The notes: generated by a model not told the origin, from the sequence alone. A DNA stretch of 64,000 nt from Burkholderia sp. BCC0322 (GCF_902833045.1 NZ_CADFDU010000011.1:1-64000); one strand, 5' to 3'; positions 1 to 12,046 are shown, counted from the stretch's first letter. A program made the numbers and translations.

Positions 1-1175
1 CGCTCGACCGCGAGCGCGACGCCCATCCCGCCGCCGATGCACAGCGACGCCAGCCCGCGCTTTGCGTCACGCTTGGCCATCTCGTGCAGCAGCGTCACCA
101 GGATCCGGCAGCCCGACGCGCCGATCGGGTGACCGATCGCGATCGCCCCCCCATTCACGTTCACCTTCGACGTGTCCCAGCCCATCTGCTTGTGCACCGC
201 CAGCGCCTGCGCCGCGAACGCCTCGTTGATCTCCATCAGGTCCAGGTCGCCCGGCGTCCAGCCCGCGCGCTCCAGGCACCGGCGCGAGGCCGGCACCGGG
301 CCCATCCCCATCACGCTCGGATCCACGCCCGCGTTCGCATACGCCTTGATCCGCGCCAGCGGCGTCAGGCCCAGCGCCGCCGCCTTCTGCGCCGACATCA
401 CCAGCACCGCCGCCGCACCGTCGTTCAGGCCCGATGCGTTCGCCGCCGTCACCGAGCCGTCCTTCGAGAACGCCGGCTTCAGCCCCGACAGCGATTCCGC
501 CGTCACGCCGTGACGCACGAATTCGTCCGTCGCGAACTGCAGCGGCTCGCCCTTGCGCTGCGGAATCGACACCGGCACGATCTCGTCGTTGAAGCGCCCG
601 GCCTTCTGCGCGGCTTCCGCCTTGTTCTGCGACAGCGCCGCGAATGCGTCCTGCTCCTCGCGCGTGATCCCGTATTCCTTCGCGACGTTCTCCGCCGTGA
701 TGCCCATGTGGTACTGGTTGTACACGTCCCACAGGCCGTCGACGATCATCGTGTCGACCAGCTTCGCGTCGCCCATCCGGAACCCGTCGCGCGAGCCCGG
801 CAGCACGTGCGGCGACGCGCTCATGTTCTCCTGGCCGCCCGCGATCACGATCTCCGCGTCGCCCGCGACGATCGCGTTCGCCGCCAGCATCACGGCCTTC
901 AGGCCCGAGCCGCACACCTTGTTGATCGTCATCCCCGGCACTGCATTCGGCAGCCCGGCCTTGATCAGCGACTGCCGCGCCGGGTTCTGCCCCGAACCGG
1001 CCGTCAGCACCTGGCCCATGATCACTTCGCTGACCTGCTCGGGCTTCACGCCCGCACGCTCCAGCACCGCGCGAATCACCGTCGCGCCCAGCTCCGGCGC
1101 CGCAATCTTCGCAAGCGAACCGCCGAATTTGCCGACCGCGGTCCGCGCGGCCGATACGATCACTACGTCCGTCAT
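1..1175 (-). CDS. phaA: Acetyl-CoA acetyltransferase (beta-ketothiolase), C-terminus cut by window edge
   Basis: Condenses two acetyl-CoA to acetoacetyl-CoA, the first step of polyhydroxybutyrate synthesis, or works in reverse in degradation. The protein opens [19 protein letters not shown]. The active-site cysteine lies in [10 protein letters not shown] near residue 88, the NEAFAAQ motif follows, and the C-terminal GHPIGASG and CIGGGMG motifs carry the catalytic His and Cys. About 391 codons are visible, close to the usual 393, so only the last residues and the stop are missing. The ATG at 1175 has an AGGA about 8 bases upstream; an in-frame ATG at 1190 is possible but lacks a good site. The phasin gene upstream points to a PHA role, although Burkholderia carries several thiolase paralogues, so the symbol is a family-level assignment. 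Confidence 0.93.
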   Translation of the reverse strand, partial: MTDVVIVSAARTAVGKFGGSLAKIAAPELGATVIRAVLERAGVKPEQVSEVIMGQVLTAGSGQNPARQSLIKAGLPNAVPGMTINKVCGSGLKAVMLAANAIVAGDAEIVIAGGQENMSASPHVLPGSRDGFRMGDAKLVDTMIVDGLWDVYNQYHMGITAENVAKEYGITREEQDAFAALSQNKAEAAQKAGRFNDEIVPVSIPQRKGEPLQFATDEFVRHGVTAESLSGLKPAFSKDGSVTAANASGLNDGAAAVLVMSAQKAAALGLTPLARIKAYANAGVDPSVMGMGPVPASRRCLERAGWTPGDLDLMEINEAFAAQALAVHKQMGWDTSKVNVNGGAIAIGHPIGASGCRILVTLLHEMAKRDAKRGLASLCIGGGMGVALAVE

Positions 1176-1467
1176 GTCCAGTTCCTGCATTGAAATCAGT
1201 TGGTCGTTCTGACGCCGGCGCGAGCCGGCTTCGGCTGGCGATCACACATCTCGAGCCAATCGGCGCGATAGCGGCCGCACGCCACCAGACGGCGCGCGGC
1301 ACCCGTTCGCACGAGTCGCACATCGGTACGGCCCGCCGGTTCACCGGCGTCTTGCGGCAAACCGGACATTCGCCGGACGCCACGCGGCACACGCGGCGCC
1401 CGGCGCCTTCCGGCGCCGATCAATCGTGTCGCGCCCGTGCGCGACACGTGCTTGCGTGGCTACGCGA
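1176..1467. other. Spacer between phaA and phasin with a cysteine-pair reading frame
   Basis: No conventional gene is seen. On the minus strand a frame opening at 1392 encodes two CxxC pairs (CPVC and CDSC, about 17 residues apart) with GC-rich third positions. It has no stop before it runs out of frame through phaA, so it cannot be called a normal gene. Confidence 0.4.
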
Positions 1468-2052
1468 TTACGCAGCCGATTCGCGTGCAGCCGCTGCGTC
1501 CTTGCGTGCGGCGGCAGCCGTTTGCTTCACACCGCGCGATGCCGTTTCGCTGACCGCATCGAAACCGCTCTGTGCGGCTTCGATCGCCTGCCCCGTCGCT
1601 GCGCGCACGGAGTCGGCCGCGGCAGTCGCCGCCGACAACGCCGAGTTCAGCACGGCCACCACCGGCGCCGAGCCGGCCGGCGCATGCTTCGACAACTCGC
1701 CGAGCACGTCCTTCAGGCGCTTGTCGTTCTGTTCGTATTGCGCTTGTGCGACCTTCGCCCATTCGGACTGCGTCGACACTGCGATGTCGAACAGATGGCG
1801 GCCGTACGACACGGCCTTGCCGGCCGCTTCCTGCGGTGCGGCGACCTGCTGCGCGAAGCCCACGGCCGGGTTGCTGCTGTTGAACGCGTTCTTCAGCTTG
1901 TCCTCGTATTCCTCGAGCGCCGTGCGGGCCGCTTGCAGGTTGAGTTCGACGACAGCCTCGAAACCCTGGATCGCCGGACGTGCGATCGCAAACCACGCGG
2001 CGATACCGGATTGATAATCGGCGTTGATTTTTTCGGGGGCAAATACGGACAT
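1468..2052 (-). CDS. phaP: Phasin family protein (PHA granule-associated)
   Basis: Small amphipathic protein that coats polyhydroxyalkanoate granules and limits their size. It has 194 residues, opens MSVFAPEKINADYQ and is almost entirely helical, with the alanine-, glutamine- and lysine-rich composition of the phasin_2 family. The C-terminal half is Ala/Lys/Arg-rich. I chose the ATG at 2052 because AGGAG lies 9 bases upstream and the N-terminus matches the family; a longer frame reaching 2172 enters AT-rich non-coding DNA. It is on the same strand as the thiolase, with a 292-bp gap, so co-transcription is possible but not shown. Confidence 0.93.
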   Translation of the reverse strand: MSVFAPEKINADYQSGIAAWFAIARPAIQGFEAVVELNLQAARTALEEYEDKLKNAFNSSNPAVGFAQQVAAPQEAAGKAVSYGRHLFDIAVSTQSEWAKVAQAQYEQNDKRLKDVLGELSKHAPAGSAPVVAVLNSALSAATAAADSVRAATGQAIEAAQSGFDAVSETASRGVKQTAAAARKDAAAARESAA

Positions 2053-2501
2053 CGGGCACGCTCCTGTTAGCAATGCGAGAGACGACGTAAAGAAAATTGG
2101 AAGCCGATCGACGGCAGACTTCCTTATTGACAACCCGTCACTTGCTTGAGCACGGGAAGTTGAAGGGGCCAATTTTAGATCGATTAATTGTCAATTAAAT
2201 TGCATTAATAGTAGGTGTAAACCCTTGTTTCAACCCGGACTGACCGATGGAGCCTATGATGCGTCGACATCGCAGACAAGGTCGAACATCATCCTACCCC
2301 GCAATGCATTTCTACCTTTTTACAGGATACCGCGTCATGACGTCGCGCAACATTTACCAATTTATTATTCCATTTATTAGAAAACCAGAGCACATTGAAA
2401 ATGGAGCGGTCACTGATGTAATCGTTTTTCTGGGTTTATTATGAAATCGTTTTCGGGATTATTAATGACGAAATCAATGATCGGATGAATTGCGGACCGC
2501 A
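2053..2501. other. AT-rich intergenic region
   Basis: About 450 bases with much lower GC than the rest of the window, upstream of the phasin. It should hold the phasin promoter; TTGACA-like and TAATTA-rich tracts lie at 2180-2215 on the minus strand, but I cannot pick one pair with confidence. A 65-codon plus-strand frame (2247-2444) shows no family features. An imperfect tandem repeat of about 24 bp lies at 2419-2467. Confidence 0.5.
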
Positions 2502-2529
2502 ATAAAAAACGGCCGCGCGATGCGGCCGC
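2502..2529 (-). terminator. Rho-independent terminator of the ParA gene
   Basis: On the minus strand a 7-bp GC stem (CGGCCGC/GCGGCCG, 2510-2528, 5-nt loop) is followed by a run of six U. It lies just past the stop of the ParA-type gene. Confidence 0.8.
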
Positions 2530-2552
2530 GGGTTCGCCAGACAGGCGCGAGA

Positions 2553-3317
2553 TCAGCCGGCCAGTTCGCGATGCAGCGCGAGGAACTCCTGCGCGAGCTT
2601 GTGCCCGGGCTCCAGATGGATCACCGGCTTGGACTGCTGATGCGACTCGCGGATCTTCACCGACGCCGACAACCTCGACGCGAGCACCGGCAGCCCTTCT
2701 TCGACGAGTTCGTCGACCAGCCGCTGCGGCAGGCTCGCTCGCGGCTGGAACTGGTTGATCACGATCCCTTCCACTTCGAGCGCCGCGTTGTGGTCCTGCT
2801 GGATTTCCTTCACGTTCTCGAGCAGCGTGTACAGCGCACGGCGCGAGAAATCGTCGCAGTCGAACGGGATCAGGCAGCGCTCGACCGCGATCAGCGCCGA
2901 GCGCGTATAGAAATTCAGTGCGGGTGGCGTATCGATGTAGACGGCGTCATAGGTGTCGAGCTCGTTCAGCGCGTCGCGCAGCTTGTAGATTTTGTAGCGC
3001 GATTCGAGCTTGCCGTGCAGCGTGTCGAGCTCCGGATGCGCGGGCATCACGTCGAGCCCTTCGAACGGGGTCGGATGAATGAACGACGCGACGTCGACCG
3101 GGCGGAAGTTGAAGGTCAGCGCGGTTTCAAAGAAATCGGCGACGCCCGGCTGCGCGTCGGCTGCGGCGTCGCCGAGCAGGTAACGCGTCGAGTTCGCCTG
3201 TGCATCGAGGTCGATGACAAGCGTGCGCAGCCCTTCGCTCGCGCTGATCGCCGCCAGGTTGCAGACGATCGTCGATTTGCCCACGCCGCCCTTCTGGTTG
3301 AATACGACCCGCCGCAT
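2553..3317 (-). CDS. ParA/MinD-family ATPase without an adjacent ParB
   Basis: Cytosolic Walker-type ATPase of the partitioning/positioning family, 254 residues. The deviant Walker A KGGVGKST is at residues 9-16, followed by DLDAQANST and a Walker B region VYIDTPPALN. A GAGGAG site sits just before the ATG at 3317. No parB-like partner flanks it; the upstream neighbour is a DNA glycosylase, so it is an orphan ParA whose cargo cannot be inferred here. The chromosomal parAB locus is normally elsewhere. Its own terminator follows. Confidence 0.88.
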   Translation of the reverse strand: MRRVVFNQKGGVGKSTIVCNLAAISASEGLRTLVIDLDAQANSTRYLLGDAAADAQPGVADFFETALTFNFRPVDVASFIHPTPFEGLDVMPAHPELDTLHGKLESRYKIYKLRDALNELDTYDAVYIDTPPALNFYTRSALIAVERCLIPFDCDDFSRRALYTLLENVKEIQQDHNAALEVEGIVINQFQPRASLPQRLVDELVEEGLPVLASRLSASVKIRESHQQSKPVIHLEPGHKLAQEFLALHRELAG

Positions 3318-3418
3318 TGTGTCTCCTCGATCGAAACGTCGAAAGAACAAGCTTAGCCGGTCAATAATGGCGGTCGCGTGACGCAGGTCGAAATGTGCGC
3401 ATCTTGGCACGAGGTGTA

Positions 3419-4042
3419 TCAGCGGCGCGTCACCGGCCCTGACACATATCGATTGGCGGGCACGCTCCACCGCCACGGCAGATCCTTGCCGACACGAATG
3501 CCGATGCGCGGCACGCCAGCCAGATCGGCAGGCGGCGCGATACCGTCGTCGACGATCGCGAACCCGTCGCGCGCGCCGATCAGGTCGATACCATCCTGCG
3601 CGCCGCCGATCCCCATCGCCTGGGTCAGCCGCGCCGGCCCCCGGCACAGGTCGCGATCGCGCGTCTGCGGCGGCCGTGCCGCACGCATTCGTTCGAGCCC
3701 TCGCAGCGGTTCGAGCGCACGAATCAGCACGCCCGTGCCCGTGCCATCCGGGCCGCACACGCAGTTGCAGCACCAGTGCATGCCATAGGTGAAATAGACG
3801 TACAGGTGCCCCGGCGGCCCGAACATCGTCGCATTGCGCGGCGTCTTGCCGCGATAGGTATGCGCGGCCGGGTCGATCGCGCCGGCATAGGCTTCGACTT
3901 CGACGATCCGTCCGGCCCGGCCGTCCGCAGCCGCGAGAATCTTGTTCAGGAGTTGCGGCGCGACGTCGGTAGCGACGCGGTCGAAGAATGCGCGCGGCAG
4001 CACGGTGCCCGGCCACCGGGACGCGGAGTCATTGCGCCGCAT
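3419..4042 (-). CDS. mpg: 3-methyladenine DNA glycosylase (AAG/MPG family)
   Basis: Removes alkylated purines and hypoxanthine from DNA as the first step of base excision repair. It has 207 residues, the usual bacterial MPG length. Recognisable family stretches are RIVEVEAYAG near residue 44, AHTYRGKTPRNATMFG, and YVYFTYGMHWC, with LCRGPARLTQAMGI further on. Its start lies inside the end of the upstream mug gene (14-bp overlap), which suggests translational coupling of two base-excision glycosylases. Confidence 0.93.
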   Translation of the reverse strand: MRRNDSASRWPGTVLPRAFFDRVATDVAPQLLNKILAAADGRAGRIVEVEAYAGAIDPAAHTYRGKTPRNATMFGPPGHLYVYFTYGMHWCCNCVCGPDGTGTGVLIRALEPLRGLERMRAARPPQTRDRDLCRGPARLTQAMGIGGAQDGIDLIGARDGFAIVDDGIAPPADLAGVPRIGIRVGKDLPWRWSVPANRYVSGPVTRR

Positions 4043-4577
4043 CCTGCCCCTCCGGTTGAAAACCGGACACGGCCGTCACCTGCAGACGAAGCTGACGGTA
4101 CGCATCGACCAGAGCGTCGAGGCCGAACGCGAGATTTCTCCCGCTGGGATTGGGCAGCACCCAGACGTTCGCCCCCTGCATTCGGGCCGGTTGCAATCCC
4201 CATTCGATTTCTCGCTGTCCGGCAAGCGCCGCGTACGCCGCCTTGCCGAGAAAAGCGACGAAGCGCGGCTTGTAACGCGCCAGCTTCTGGCCGAATGCCG
4301 CGGCCGCAGCAGTGAATTCCGCACGCGAAAGCTGATCGGCGCTCGCGGTCGGACGCTTCACCACCGCCGTCAGGCCGTAGCCATACCGGAGTATCAAGTG
4401 ATCGTCCTGCGGCGAAATTTCCGCCGGCGTGAAGCCCGCGAGATGGATCACGCGCCAGAAGCGGTTGCTTCTCCCCGCGAAGTGATGCCCGGTCGCGGCC
4501 GCGGCCAGGCCGGGGTTGATTCCGCAGAACAGCACGTCGAGATGCGCAGCGATGAGGTCGGGAAGTTCGTCAGCCAC
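4029..4577 (-). CDS. mug: G/U mismatch-specific (uracil/thymine) DNA glycosylase, Mug family
   Basis: Excises U or T mispaired with G, and ethenocytosine. With the GTG at 4577 the protein has 182 residues, near the ~168 typical of Mug. The catalytic-loop motif GINPG lies near residue 18 of the mature frame and the second motif VLPNPSG is near the C-terminus. The open frame reaches an ATG at 4661, but that would place the N-terminus across the ssb terminator hairpin. The GTG has a GAGG site and gives the canonical VADELPDLI opening, so it is preferred. It overlaps mpg downstream. Confidence 0.88.
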   Translation of the reverse strand: MADELPDLIAAHLDVLFCGINPGLAAAATGHHFAGRSNRFWRVIHLAGFTPAEISPQDDHLILRYGYGLTAVVKRPTASADQLSRAEFTAAAAAFGQKLARYKPRFVAFLGKAAYAALAGQREIEWGLQPARMQGANVWVLPNPSGRNLAFGLDALVDAYRQLRLQVTAVSGFQPEGQDAAQ

Positions 4578-4611
4578 GTTTTGCCTCGCGCACAAGGAAC
4601 ATCGACGTAAA

Positions 4612-4640
4612 CGAAAGAAGGCCCGAAGACCCGGGCCAAG
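4612..4640 (-). terminator. Probable terminator of ssb
   Basis: Stem GGCCCG/CGGGCC (4620-4637, read on the minus strand) followed by a pyrimidine-rich CTTCTTTCGTTT tract, about 60 bases beyond the ssb stop. Confidence 0.6.
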
Positions 4641-4697
4641 CAGTTGGCTTGACTCGGACATTCGGGCCCATCGTGATGCGGGATGCCGACTTGCCGA

Positions 4698-5246
4698 TCA
4701 GAACGGAATATCGTCGTCCATCTCGTCGAAGCCGCCGCCTGCCGGTGCGCTCGGACGGCTTTGCGCGCCGCCGCCTGCACCGCCACGCGCTGCGCCGCCG
4801 GCACGACCGCCACCGCCACGCTCCATCTGCTCGCCGCGGCCGCCGCCACCACCACCGTAGCCGCCGCCGTAACCGCCTTCATCGCCGCCGCCACCGCCGC
4901 CGCCCGCACCACCGCGGCCGCCGAGCATCTGCATCTGGTCGGCGACGATTTCGGTCGAGTAACGATCCTGCCCGTCCTGGCCCTGCCACTTGCGCGTGCG
5001 GATGCGGCCTTCGATATAGACCGACGAACCCTTCTTCAGGTATTCGCTGACGATTTCCGCCAGGCGACCGAAGAACGCGACGCGATGCCACTCGGTCATT
5101 TCCTTGAAATCGCCGCTTGCCTTGTCCTTGTAGCGGTCGGTCGTCGCGAGACGGATGTTCGCAACCGCGTCGCCGCTCGGCAGGTAACGGACTTCAGGAT
5201 CGGCGCCGAGATTGCCGACGAGGATGACCTTGTTGACGGATGCCAT
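4698..5246 (-). CDS. ssb: Single-stranded DNA-binding protein
   Basis: Binds ssDNA as a tetramer during replication, recombination and repair. It has 182 residues. The N-terminal OB fold (residues 1-~110) includes [14 protein letters not shown] and [14 protein letters not shown] long Gly-rich linker with [11 protein letters not shown] repeats follows, and the C-terminus ends in the acidic tip DDDIPF that recruits partner proteins. It is downstream of the MFS gene on the same strand and near uvrA, a common arrangement in proteobacteria. Confidence 0.98.
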   Translation of the reverse strand: MASVNKVILVGNLGADPEVRYLPSGDAVANIRLATTDRYKDKASGDFKEMTEWHRVAFFGRLAEIVSEYLKKGSSVYIEGRIRTRKWQGQDGQDRYSTEIVADQMQMLGGRGGAGGGGGGGDEGGYGGGYGGGGGGRGEQMERGGGGRAGGAARGGAGGGAQSRPSAPAGGGFDEMDDDIPF

Positions 5247-5347
5247 GTGTTTCTCCAGTAAATTCGATGCCGGGCCGCCCGCTCATAGTGTCGGTACGGC
5301 CCGCCGGGCAAGCCGGCGAACGCCGTCGGTGCCTGCCCGAAGTAAGT

Positions 5348-6535
5348 TCAGGCCTTGCGCGGTGGCGCTTTCATGCTGGCCGCGATTATAAGCCAGGCGG
5401 CAACGAGCCCCGAGCACGTGTAGAACACCGTATTGGCGCCTCCGTGCTTCAGCAGCCAGCCACCCGCGATGCCGCCGAGCGCGAGCCCGATCGACTGCGT
5501 GGTGTTGTAGACGCCCGTGGCCGCGCCCTTGCGCGAGCCGGGCGCGAGCTTCGACACGAGCGACGGCTGCGACGCTTCCAGGATGTTGAACCCGAGGAAG
5601 TACACGAACAGGATCGCCGCCACAATCAGGATGGTATGCGGCGCGCTGCCCAGCAGCAATTGGCCGATCAGGATAGCCAGGATGCCGCCGAGCAGCACCG
5701 GCTTCATCTTGCCCCGTTTTTCCGCAACGATGATCGCCGGAACCATCATCACGAACGCGAGCCCCATCACCGGCAGGTAGACCTTCCAGTGCGCGGCGAC
5801 CGGCAGGCCGCCGTCGACGAGCAGGCGCGGCACGACGAGGAACAGCGCCGTCTGCGTCGCGTGCAGCACCAGCACGCCGAAGTTCAGGCGCAGCAGCTCG
5901 ACGTTGTGCAGCACCTCGGCGAACGGCGCGGGCACGTGCACCGGCTTCGCCGCATCGGGCACGACCCACAGCACGACGCCGATCGCGAGGATCGACAGCA
6001 CGCCGACGATCGCAAACAGCCCGCTCATCCCGACCCAATGGAACACGATCGGCGCACCGACGATCGCGACCGCGAACGACACGCCGATCGAGCCGCCGAC
6101 CATCGCCATCGCCTTCGTGCGGTTCTGCTCGGAGGTCAGGTCGGCGATGAATGCGAGCACCGCGGACGACACCGCGCCCATCCCCTGGATCACGCGACCG
6201 ACGATGATCCACGTGATGTCGTGCGCGGACGCGGCGACGAAGCTGCCGAGCGCGAAGATCACGAGGCCCGTGGCGATCACCGGCTTGCGGCCGAATTTGT
6301 CGGACGCCCAGCCGTAGAAGATGTAGAACAGCGACTGCGTGACGCCGTAGGCCCCGAGCGCGATGCCGACGAGCAGCACGTTGTCGCCGCCCGGGATGGT
6401 TTTCGCGTAGACCGAGAACACCGGCATGATCATGAACAGGCCGAGCATGCGCAGCGCGAAGATCGCCGCGAGCGACGCGGTCGCGCGCAATTCGGGCGCA
6501 GTCATGCGAGAAGACGTGGCGGACGGATTGGACAT
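5348..6535 (-). CDS. MFS transporter (YajR-like drug/solute exporter)
   Basis: Inner-membrane major facilitator, 395 residues, about 12 predicted membrane segments. The cytoplasmic loop 2-3 signature DKFGRKPV lies near residue 80, followed by the GRVIQGMGA motif of drug:H+ antiporters. It lies between ssb and divergent uvrA, as in many beta- and gammaproteobacteria. The substrate cannot be told from sequence. Promoters for this gene and uvrA must share the 264-bp gap at 6536-6799. Confidence 0.9.
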   Translation of the reverse strand: MSNPSATSSRMTAPELRATASLAAIFALRMLGLFMIMPVFSVYAKTIPGGDNVLLVGIALGAYGVTQSLFYIFYGWASDKFGRKPVIATGLVIFALGSFVAASAHDITWIIVGRVIQGMGAVSSAVLAFIADLTSEQNRTKAMAMVGGSIGVSFAVAIVGAPIVFHWVGMSGLFAIVGVLSILAIGVVLWVVPDAAKPVHVPAPFAEVLHNVELLRLNFGVLVLHATQTALFLVVPRLLVDGGLPVAAHWKVYLPVMGLAFVMMVPAIIVAEKRGKMKPVLLGGILAILIGQLLLGSAPHTILIVAAILFVYFLGFNILEASQPSLVSKLAPGSRKGAATGVYNTTQSIGLALGGIAGGWLLKHGGANTVFYTCSGLVAAWLIIAASMKAPPRKA

Positions 6536-6799
6536 CGGGAATGAATTTCGAACGATCGGAATGTCCGCCCGACACCGGGCGGCGGAAGATCAGGACCAGC
6601 GGCCCGGGGGGCTTGGCCGGCAACACGTCGGGGCAGGATTCAGGCAGCCCGCAGGCCGCCCGGAACCGCGCGGCGCAGCCGCTTTCCCGGCGCAGGCGCC
6701 ATCTTGCTGCCACCTGCTGCTAAGGCTGGGGGCCCCAAACGACGGCCTCGAAAAGCCGTTATAGTAGCAGGTTTGGTTCCCTCCATTTTCGCCAGGTTC

Positions 6800-9685
<2,886 letters not shown>

Positions 9686-9934
9686 CGCGTCCCGCCCTCT
9701 CCTGCCGCGCGCGGCCGCCCGGCCGCGCGCGCCCCTGCGTACCGCGCAACGCGCCCCCTCTCGTTTTCCCTTCTGCGTTTACACCATGCGCCAAACGGCT
9801 CCGTTGCGGACCATAATGGCGGCTATACTTTACGGTCGTAAGGTTCGCCGTACGCACCAATCCGGTGCAACACCGGGCGAACACGGCTCTGCCGCGCATT
9901 CCGCGGCATGACACACGAACGACAGGAATCCACG

Positions 9935-11020
9935 ATGGAGAAGCAACCAGACTCGTCTCGCGATGTGCAGAATCGCGAACCGCACCTGCGCAGCGTGCGG
10001 CTGACGAGCGACTTCAGCCTGCCGAAGCTGTCGGCACTCGAGATCGGCAGCTATGTGTTCGCGATCCTCGCCATGTGGCTCGTGATCGAGCTGAAGCTGC
10101 TCGGCGGGCTGCTGGCCGGCCTGCTCGTCTACCAGCTGATCCACACGATCGCCCCCGTGATCGAACGCCACACCACGAGCATGCGCGCACGCTGGGTCGC
10201 CGTCGTGCTGCTGTCGATCGCGATCGTCGGCGCGCTGACGGGCCTGACGATCGGCATCATCGAACACTTCGAGCGCACGGTGCCGAACCTGCAAAGCCTG
10301 CTCGACCAGCTGATGCAGATCGTCGAGCAGACCCGCGCACGCACGCCGGCCTGGATCGCGAACCTGCTGCCCGTCGATGTCGAGCAGATGAAGACGAAGG
10401 CCGCCGTGCTGATGCACTCGCACATGGACCAGCTCCAGCAAAGCGGCAAGAGCGTCGCGCGCGGCTTCGGCCACGTGCTGTTCGGGATGATCATCGGTGC
10501 GATGATCGCGATCGGCGTCGAGCACGGCAAGGTGCGCCGGCCGCTGTCCACGGCGCTCGTCACGCGCGTGTCGCGCTTCGCCGACGCTTTCCGCCGGATC
10601 GTGTTCGCGCAGATCAAGATCTCGGCGATCAACGCGGTGTTCACGGGCATCTACCTGCTCGTCGCCCTGCCGATCTTTCACCAGCGGCTGCCGCTGTCGA
10701 AAACGCTCGTGCTCGTCACGTTCATCGTCGGGCTGCTGCCCGTGATCGGCAACCTGATCTCGAACACGCTGATCGTCGCCGTGTCGCTGTCGGTCAGCAT
10801 GGGCACCGCGATCGCGTCGCTGGCGTTCCTCGTGATCATCCACAAGCTCGAATACTTCCTGAACGCGAAGATCATCGGCGGCCAGATCGAGTCGCGCGCA
10901 TGGGAGCTGCTGCTCGCGATGCTGATCATGGAAGCCGCGTTCGGGCTGCCGGGGGTGATCGCCGCGCCGATCTTCTATGCGTACCTGAAGCGCGAGCTGT
11001 ACCTGCTGCGGCTGATCTGA
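9935..11020 (+). CDS. AI-2E family transporter (PerM/YdiK type)
   Basis: Multi-pass inner-membrane protein of 361 residues. The family layout is an N-terminal pair of hydrophobic segments, a central soluble helical stretch rich in DQLMQIVEQ, and a C-terminal membrane bundle containing LPVIGNLISN and GLPGVIAAPIFYAYLK. I chose the ATG at 9935 with AGGA upstream; an in-frame ATG at 9908 lacks a site. Known members have roles ranging from autoinducer-2 or indole export to Na+/H+ antiport, so the substrate is open. A strong terminator follows. Confidence 0.88.
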   Translation: MEKQPDSSRDVQNREPHLRSVRLTSDFSLPKLSALEIGSYVFAILAMWLVIELKLLGGLLAGLLVYQLIHTIAPVIERHTTSMRARWVAVVLLSIAIVGALTGLTIGIIEHFERTVPNLQSLLDQLMQIVEQTRARTPAWIANLLPVDVEQMKTKAAVLMHSHMDQLQQSGKSVARGFGHVLFGMIIGAMIAIGVEHGKVRRPLSTALVTRVSRFADAFRRIVFAQIKISAINAVFTGIYLLVALPIFHQRLPLSKTLVLVTFIVGLLPVIGNLISNTLIVAVSLSVSMGTAIASLAFLVIIHKLEYFLNAKIIGGQIESRAWELLLAMLIMEAAFGLPGVIAAPIFYAYLKRELYLLRLI

Positions 11021-11044
11021 CGCAGCCCGTGCATCAACGGCAAT

Positions 11045-11083
11045 AAAAAACGCCGCGCCCCGTGAAGGGCGCGGCGTTTTTGT
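11045..11083. terminator. Bidirectional terminator between convergent permease and purU
   Basis: Perfect 10-bp stem CGCCGCGCCC/GGGCGCGGCG (11051-11076) flanked by A6 on the left and T5 on the right, so it can stop transcription from both sides. Confidence 0.9.
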
Positions 11084-11093
11084 TTGTGGGGGT

Positions 11094-11153
11094 CCGGCCA
11101 TCCGGGGGCCGGCCATCCGGGGGTCGACCGTCCGACAGACGACCGTCCGGCGC
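11094..11153. repeat. 15-bp minisatellite, four units
   Basis: Two perfect tandem copies of CCGGCCATCCGGGGG (11094-11108 and 11109-11123) are followed by two diverged units in the same 15-bp register (11124-11138 and 11139-11153), which share CGACCGTCCG. It lies between the terminator and the 3' end of purU. Confidence 0.8.
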
Positions 11154-11161
11154 CCGACGAA

Positions 11162-12046
11162 TCAGCGGAACACGACCGTCTTCGTCCCATTCAGCACGAT
11201 CCGGTGCTCGACGTGCCACTTCACCGCGCGCGCGAGCGTCACGCATTCGACGTCGCGGCCGATCGCGGTCAGCTGATCGGGCGTCATGCTGTGGTCGACG
11301 CGCTCGACTTCCTGCTCGATGATCGGGCCTTCGTCGAGATCGGTCGTCACGTAGTGCGCGGTCGCGCCGATCAGCTTCACGCCACGGTCGAACGCCTGGT
11401 AGTAAGGCTTCGCCCCCTTGAAGCTCGGCAGGAACGAATGGTGGATGTTGATCGCGCGACCGGCGAGCTGCTCGCACATGTTCGGCGACAGGATCTGCAT
11501 GTAGCGCGCGAGCACGACGAGATCGGCCTGGTGCTCGTCGACCACTTCCAGCACGCGTGCTTCCTGCGCGGCCTTCGCGGCATCGGACGAACCGCCGATC
11601 AGCGGGAAGTGATGGAACGGGATGTTGTAGCTCGCGGCGAGCTGATAGAACTCCTTGTGGTTCGACACGATCGCCGGGATCTCGATCGGCAGCTGGCCGG
11701 TGCGATAGCGGAACAGCAGGTCGTTCAGGCAGTGGCCGATCTTCGACACCATGATCACGACGCGCGGCTTCACGGCCGCGTCATGCAATTCCCAGCGCAT
11801 CGAGAACTGTTCCGCGAGCGGCGCGAATTCCTTGCGAAGCGTGTCGAGCGCCGACGCGGCATCCGCGCCGCCGCCGTCCTGCTCGAAGTGCACGCGCATG
11901 AAGAATTCGCTGGTGCGGCTGTCGCCGAACTGCGCCGAATCGAGGATGTTGTTGCAGCGTTCGAACAGGAAGCCCGAGACCGCATGGACGATGCCGTGCC
12001 GGTCGGGGCACGACAGTTTCAAGATAAAGCTGTGATCGGTCGGCAT
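11162..12046 (-). CDS. purU: Formyltetrahydrofolate deformylase
   Basis: Hydrolyses 10-formyl-THF to THF and formate, balancing one-carbon pools and supplying formate for PurT. It has 294 residues: an N-terminal ACT domain (SFILKLSCPDRHGIVHAVSG) and a C-terminal formyltransferase-type catalytic domain. The catalytic triad context is visible in INIHHSFLPSF and TTDLDEGPII. The ATG at 12046 is preceded by GGGAG. The longer frame extending to 12217 overlaps the Nudix gene and is not used. Confidence 0.95.
   Translation of the reverse strand: MPTDHSFILKLSCPDRHGIVHAVSGFLFERCNNILDSAQFGDSRTSEFFMRVHFEQDGGGADAASALDTLRKEFAPLAEQFSMRWELHDAAVKPRVVIMVSKIGHCLNDLLFRYRTGQLPIEIPAIVSNHKEFYQLAASYNIPFHHFPLIGGSSDAAKAAQEARVLEVVDEHQADLVVLARYMQILSPNMCEQLAGRAINIHHSFLPSFKGAKPYYQAFDRGVKLIGATAHYVTTDLDEGPIIEQEVERVDHSMTPDQLTAIGRDVECVTLARAVKWHVEHRIVLNGTKTVVFR

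Noticed and set aside
67-1392. 441-codon minus-strand frame across phaA
   Set aside because: Runs in a different frame through the thiolase; only its first ~60 codons, outside phaA, are of any interest, and these are reported as a finding.
2247-2444. 65-codon AT-rich frame
   Set aside because: No ribosome site, no GC3 bias like the neighbours and no recognisable features; probably non-coding.
4578-4661. N-terminal extension of mug to the ATG at 4661
   Set aside because: Crosses the ssb terminator hairpin and makes the protein longer than the family; the GTG at 4577 fits better.
9706-9730. GC palindrome after uvrA as a terminator
   Set aside because: Strong stem but no U run on either side; cannot be called an intrinsic terminator.
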